From Odiellus spinosus (Eukaryota; Arthropoda; Arachnida; Opiliones; Phalangiidae): a DNA stretch of 64,000 nt. Below are positions 60,685-64,000 of this stretch, one piece after another; the stretch's first letter is position 1, and each line of letters begins with the position of its first letter. The notes under the pieces were generated by a model. That model was not told where the DNA came from. It ran no database searches and worked only from the letters and a program-made list of their open reading frames with translations. Made by a program: the position numbers and the translations under genes. The stretch is taken from NCBI GenBank assembly GCA_963920705.1, contig OY987236.1, positions 6,062,190 through 6,126,189 on the forward strand. Direction: 5' to 3'.

Positions 60685-60978
60685 CAGGGAGCCCGGTGGT
60701 CCTTTAATTCCTTTAAAATCCTATATTTTCAAACATGTCCTATATTATCCTGTATAACCTTGAAATTTCAACCTAGCCGCTTTTGTGAGCAAGTAGTTTC
60801 CTTATAACTGGAAAATATAATTTCATTTTTTAAAAGGCATTTTTGCTGAAATTTGCCTTGGAATATCCTTTATTTGAGATCATTTTAGTCCTATATTATC
60901 CTATAAAAACCTGATTTTTGTGGCCTGTATAATCCTATATTTCATATAAGGAATTGAAATTTATGGCTGGACTCCCTG
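60685..60978. mobile_element. CAGGGAGCC-type MITE with 6-bp duplication
   Basis: Ends CAGGGAGCCCGGTGGTCC and GGCTGGACTCCCTG, with a tcctatatt-rich body. CTCTGG flanks both sides (60679-60684; 60979-60984). The frame 60492-60707 reads into its end and is unsupported. Confidence 0.88.
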
Positions 60979-61000
60979 CTCTGGGTTGACGCGTTCTTAA

Positions 61001-61311
61001 AGGGAGAATGAAAGGCCGAAACAACTTATTTTGAATCGATTAAGAATGCTAAAATAATGAGAAAAACAATAATATAACTCACCAAAAATATTTCGTTATT
61101 TTATAATCAATTTTCAAAGTTCCGAAACTTGAAGATGCTAAGCCTTGGCTGCCTAGCTCGGTGAAATCAGCGAGGACGACATGTATTTTTTTTAAATTCG
61201 CATAATAACTAGTAGCCAATCACCAGCTAGTACGCGTATTTTAAAAATACGCGTACTCGCTCGTGATAACGAAATATTTTTGGTGAGTTGTTTCGGCCTT
61301 TCATTCTCCCT
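61001..61311. mobile_element. TTAA-type MITE, 311 bp
   Basis: TTAA at 60997 and 61312 flank AGGGAGAATGAAAGGCCGAA and its exact inverse; ataacgaaatatttttggtg is also shared by both arms. A 27-bp perfect palindrome around GTACGCGTATTTTAAAAATA lies inside. Confidence 0.93.
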
Positions 61312-61333
61312 TTAATAAACTTCAAAAACGAAA

Positions 61334-61555
61334 ATGTCAAAAATACGTAGGTTATTTATTTCGATATATGACGTAGTTTATTTCTGTAATGTAATTAAAG
61401 ATAAATTTGATACGAAAGAAAGATATATATATTTTGAATCGTTTTTTAACGAGCTTTTAGAAAAGGCTACTCAATTTCCATTTGGAGTTCATGAAAAATA
61501 TATGACAGCCTCTCATAAGTCAGTTTTCGTTGAAAGGTTTTTTCATATTCAATAG
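61334..61555 (+). other. Unrecognised 73-codon open frame
   Basis: Begins MSKIRRLFISIYDVVYFCNV and ends VERFFHIQ, with balanced composition unlike a repeat artefact. No family is recognised and no splice partner is seen. It could be an exon fragment of an unknown gene or chance. Confidence 0.2.
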
Positions 61556-61559
61556 CAAA

Positions 61560-64000
61560 GCAAATAATTTCCAATTTATTGAAATTTTCAAAGTGTAGGA
61601 GTCAAAGTTACACGAAAAACGGTCCTTTTTTTTTTTTTATTTTTATTCGTCGAAAATTTTATTTTTGTAATTATTGGCAGTTGCTACATTTTAACACGTA
61701 TTTCTAAAAATAGCCAGATTTCATCCTCATTGGCTTTGTATCTTTATACCCGACCCCTTTGTGCCCTTAAAATCAATAAGTTCGTGTACGTAACAGAGAA
61801 AGAGAGCGAGAGAGAGAGAAAAAAAAAAGATTTTTCCAAGTTTTTCTCCCCTTACTGTAAATTGAAGTTAGTAACGCTACATTAGGCTCGAGGCAAAGTT
61901 AGAATTTTTATTTTTCTTTTTCTTTTTTATTTAAATTTACGGATTATTCGGTCAAAAATCATTTTGGTTTAGTGGGTTTTACAAATCAGATTACCGTTAC
62001 CGTAAATTTTAATTTTTTTTAATACGGAAGAGATCAATTAACGGGCTTTCAAACTTCAAAATCATGACTATCACTAATTATCTTTAATTTGCGTATCATA
62101 ATTTTATTTTATCAGGATTTACTTTTGAACGGAGAATGAAGTATTTTTATCGATTCATCGTAAAAATATGACTGATAATTAAGTACTAACAAATATTTAA
62201 CCTCACTAATTAACATAAATCTTTAAATATACGTAACTTTCTATCAAAACTCGATGGAAATGTTAGTCCCAAGCTTCCAAGGATATAATTTCTAAATTTG
62301 AAAGTAGGCTTAGCTATAATTAGTTCTTAATTAATCGAATTTAAACAGTATTTAAATGGGAAATTATTTATATGAATCTCTATTTAAATACTAACCTGTA
62401 AATATATAAATACTTAGCTAGACGTCACAGTTCTCGTCACTCGCTAAATTTGGGGTACGTTCAAAAACTATTCAATTCTGATGGACCTATTGACGTCATA
62501 GTGACGTAGGAAGTTACTGTACGCCTTTCTTTAAAGTCCGGTTTCTTTTCTTATTGTAACATTCGTAATAATATATTTTATGGGCCCGAAAACCAAAAAA
62601 GATTTTTTCTCTCCTATGGCTAGTATATATATATAATTAAAATTAATTTAAATTAATAGTTTAATGAACTTGATATATTATATTCTTTGTAATCTATTAA
62701 TTCCACATCAACAAAATCCGTTGTAATTGTAAATTATATGAAATTGCAGCGTTGCAAGTTGCAAGACTGCACTCTAAAATGTAACAAAACGAGAGATTTT
62801 GCTTTTATAACAAAACTACTTTACAAATACGTCACTTAACTACGTCACTCAACGGAAGTTAAAAAAAAATCCGTACAGTAAGATTAGTTGATTAATTACT
62901 GAACGTACCCGTGGCTAAATTAACGAGTTGAACAAGCATAAAAGGGGTCGCTAATTTAAATTCACCCAAAAGACCTTAGCCCACTTTTTTTCGAAATTAA
63001 ATATGGTCTCAATCTGGCATTTTTGTCTAAATTTAAGCTGATATTAATTAAAAGGGAGCAAGTTAATTATATTCACCCAATTTTTATTTAAAATTTTCCA
63101 TTTATGATAATGATACGATCATAATAGCTGCCCAATTGGTTTTAATTTTCAAAATATTGTAATAATATAAAATATTTTGGTGATAATTTTAAATTAAAAA
63201 TGATTAATATTTTCCCGTTTTATATTAACATCAAAGTGGGAAGTTGTGGTTTTAATTAACACATCTTTTTGTTAATATTAATTATTAATAACACACTGTA
63301 TGTAATAGTGAGCGATTTATTCAATTATTTTAAATAGTTAACATCGGAAAATCTTTCAATTAGTTTCGGTTGTGTTCTTTTACATTCAAAGCACTCGGAG
63401 TCCGTTTTACGATAATATAATCTTAACCGTAGAATAGTTTTTAAAAATTTTCAAATTAGGCTTAACAATTATTTTTTATTAATACCGTTGTTTTATTTTT
63501 AAATTAAATTCAACCGAATTTGCATCGTGTAGTTTTGAGCTTTTCCATGAATTTATTTATTTATTAATAAATTCACGCTTTCACTGGAATGTTTTTACTT
63601 TAACAGGAATGTATATTGAGTTATGAATTAGGTTTAGGCATAGTTTAGTTTAGGCTTTACAACTTTTCTTCCCTTACCAATTAAAACACGATGAAAATTG
63701 TCGTTTTAAAAATTAACATTTTATTCTAAATATACATATAGAGAAATGGCGTATTGGCTGTAGGAACGTTAAGCCTTGGCTTTGAAAACCAAGGCTTAGC
63801 TTTGTCTGATCTAAATACTTGACTTCCGTAAGTATTTTGATTGCCCTATACCCAAAGTTAGCTAGTTTTTATGTTAAGCCTTGGTTAAACGTTTACCGGT
63901 TGAAACAAAGGCTTAACTCAGATCTAAATACGTTTCTTAAGTATATGTTTGATGACGTCATGTGCCAAGGATTAGCTTGTTTATAGTATTGCAACGTTAA
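61560..64000. other. AT-rich intergenic tail
   Basis: No gene seen. At the end, AAGCCTTGG and its inverse recur several times (63768-63970) and a TGACGTCA lies at about 63952; a foldback element running off the window is possible. Confidence 0.35.

Overview
This is AT-rich animal DNA (roughly two thirds A+T). The genes have short spliceosomal introns (about 50-500 bp), and no prokaryotic features are visible. An arthropod or close ecdysozoan relative is the best guess. The reasons are a small secreted Gly/Tyr-rich cuticle-type gene whose intron splits the signal peptide, a TATA box followed by a TCAGT initiator at that gene, and a short TTAGG-type stretch. This assignment is an inference; the phylum is not proven. 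The two conserved cellular genes are clearly metazoan.

Layout. All recognisable genes lie in the first 16 kb. (1) The 3' end of TCERG1/CA150 on + (five exons, 2269-3521). (2) A complete ten-exon type II phosphatidylinositol 4-kinase gene on - (7797-5692), convergent with TCERG1. (3) Three genes derived from the PIF/Harbinger transposon system: a Myb/SANT-like protein on + (8317-9518), tail-to-tail with a transposase-derived gene on - (10931-9610), then a second transposase-derived gene on - (14498-13052). All three have intact spliced reading frames, while the DDE catalytic triad is eroded in both transposase relatives. (4) A two-exon, 71-residue Gly/Tyr-rich secreted protein on - (15563-14838).

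From 16 kb to 64 kb I find no convincing host gene. This part is dominated by short non-autonomous DNA transposons and tandem arrays. Four unrelated-looking MITE families (nine copies) share CA...TG ends and a 7-bp target duplication. A large TTAA-flanked group is present, including small copies inside introns of PI4K2 and TCERG1. Other groups start with CAGGG and have 5-6 bp duplications. A Tc1/mariner-like element carries about 33 units of a 26-bp GCGCGC-containing repeat. There is a non-autonomous Helitron with canonical ends, and a decayed Harbinger element with a second MITE nested in its transposase. Tandem arrays include a perfect 14-mer x 35, a ~50-bp array, a 43-bp array and a ~31-bp array. 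Between these are single-copy stretches, some GC-richer (around 27.3-27.6, 31.1-32.2, 36.2-36.6, 43.0-45.1, 47.5-47.9, 49.2-49.6, 51.4-52.1 and 55.4-55.9 kb). They hold only short unsupported ORFs and could be regulatory DNA.

Functional reading: TCERG1 (transcription elongation and splicing coupling) and PI4K2 (PtdIns4P synthesis on Golgi and endosomal membranes) are housekeeping genes. PI4K2 and the Myb-like gene are divergent and share a ~520-bp intergenic region with a TGACGTCA site. The Myb-like plus transposase-like pair recalls the two-protein architecture of Harbinger elements and is the best candidate here for a co-domesticated system.
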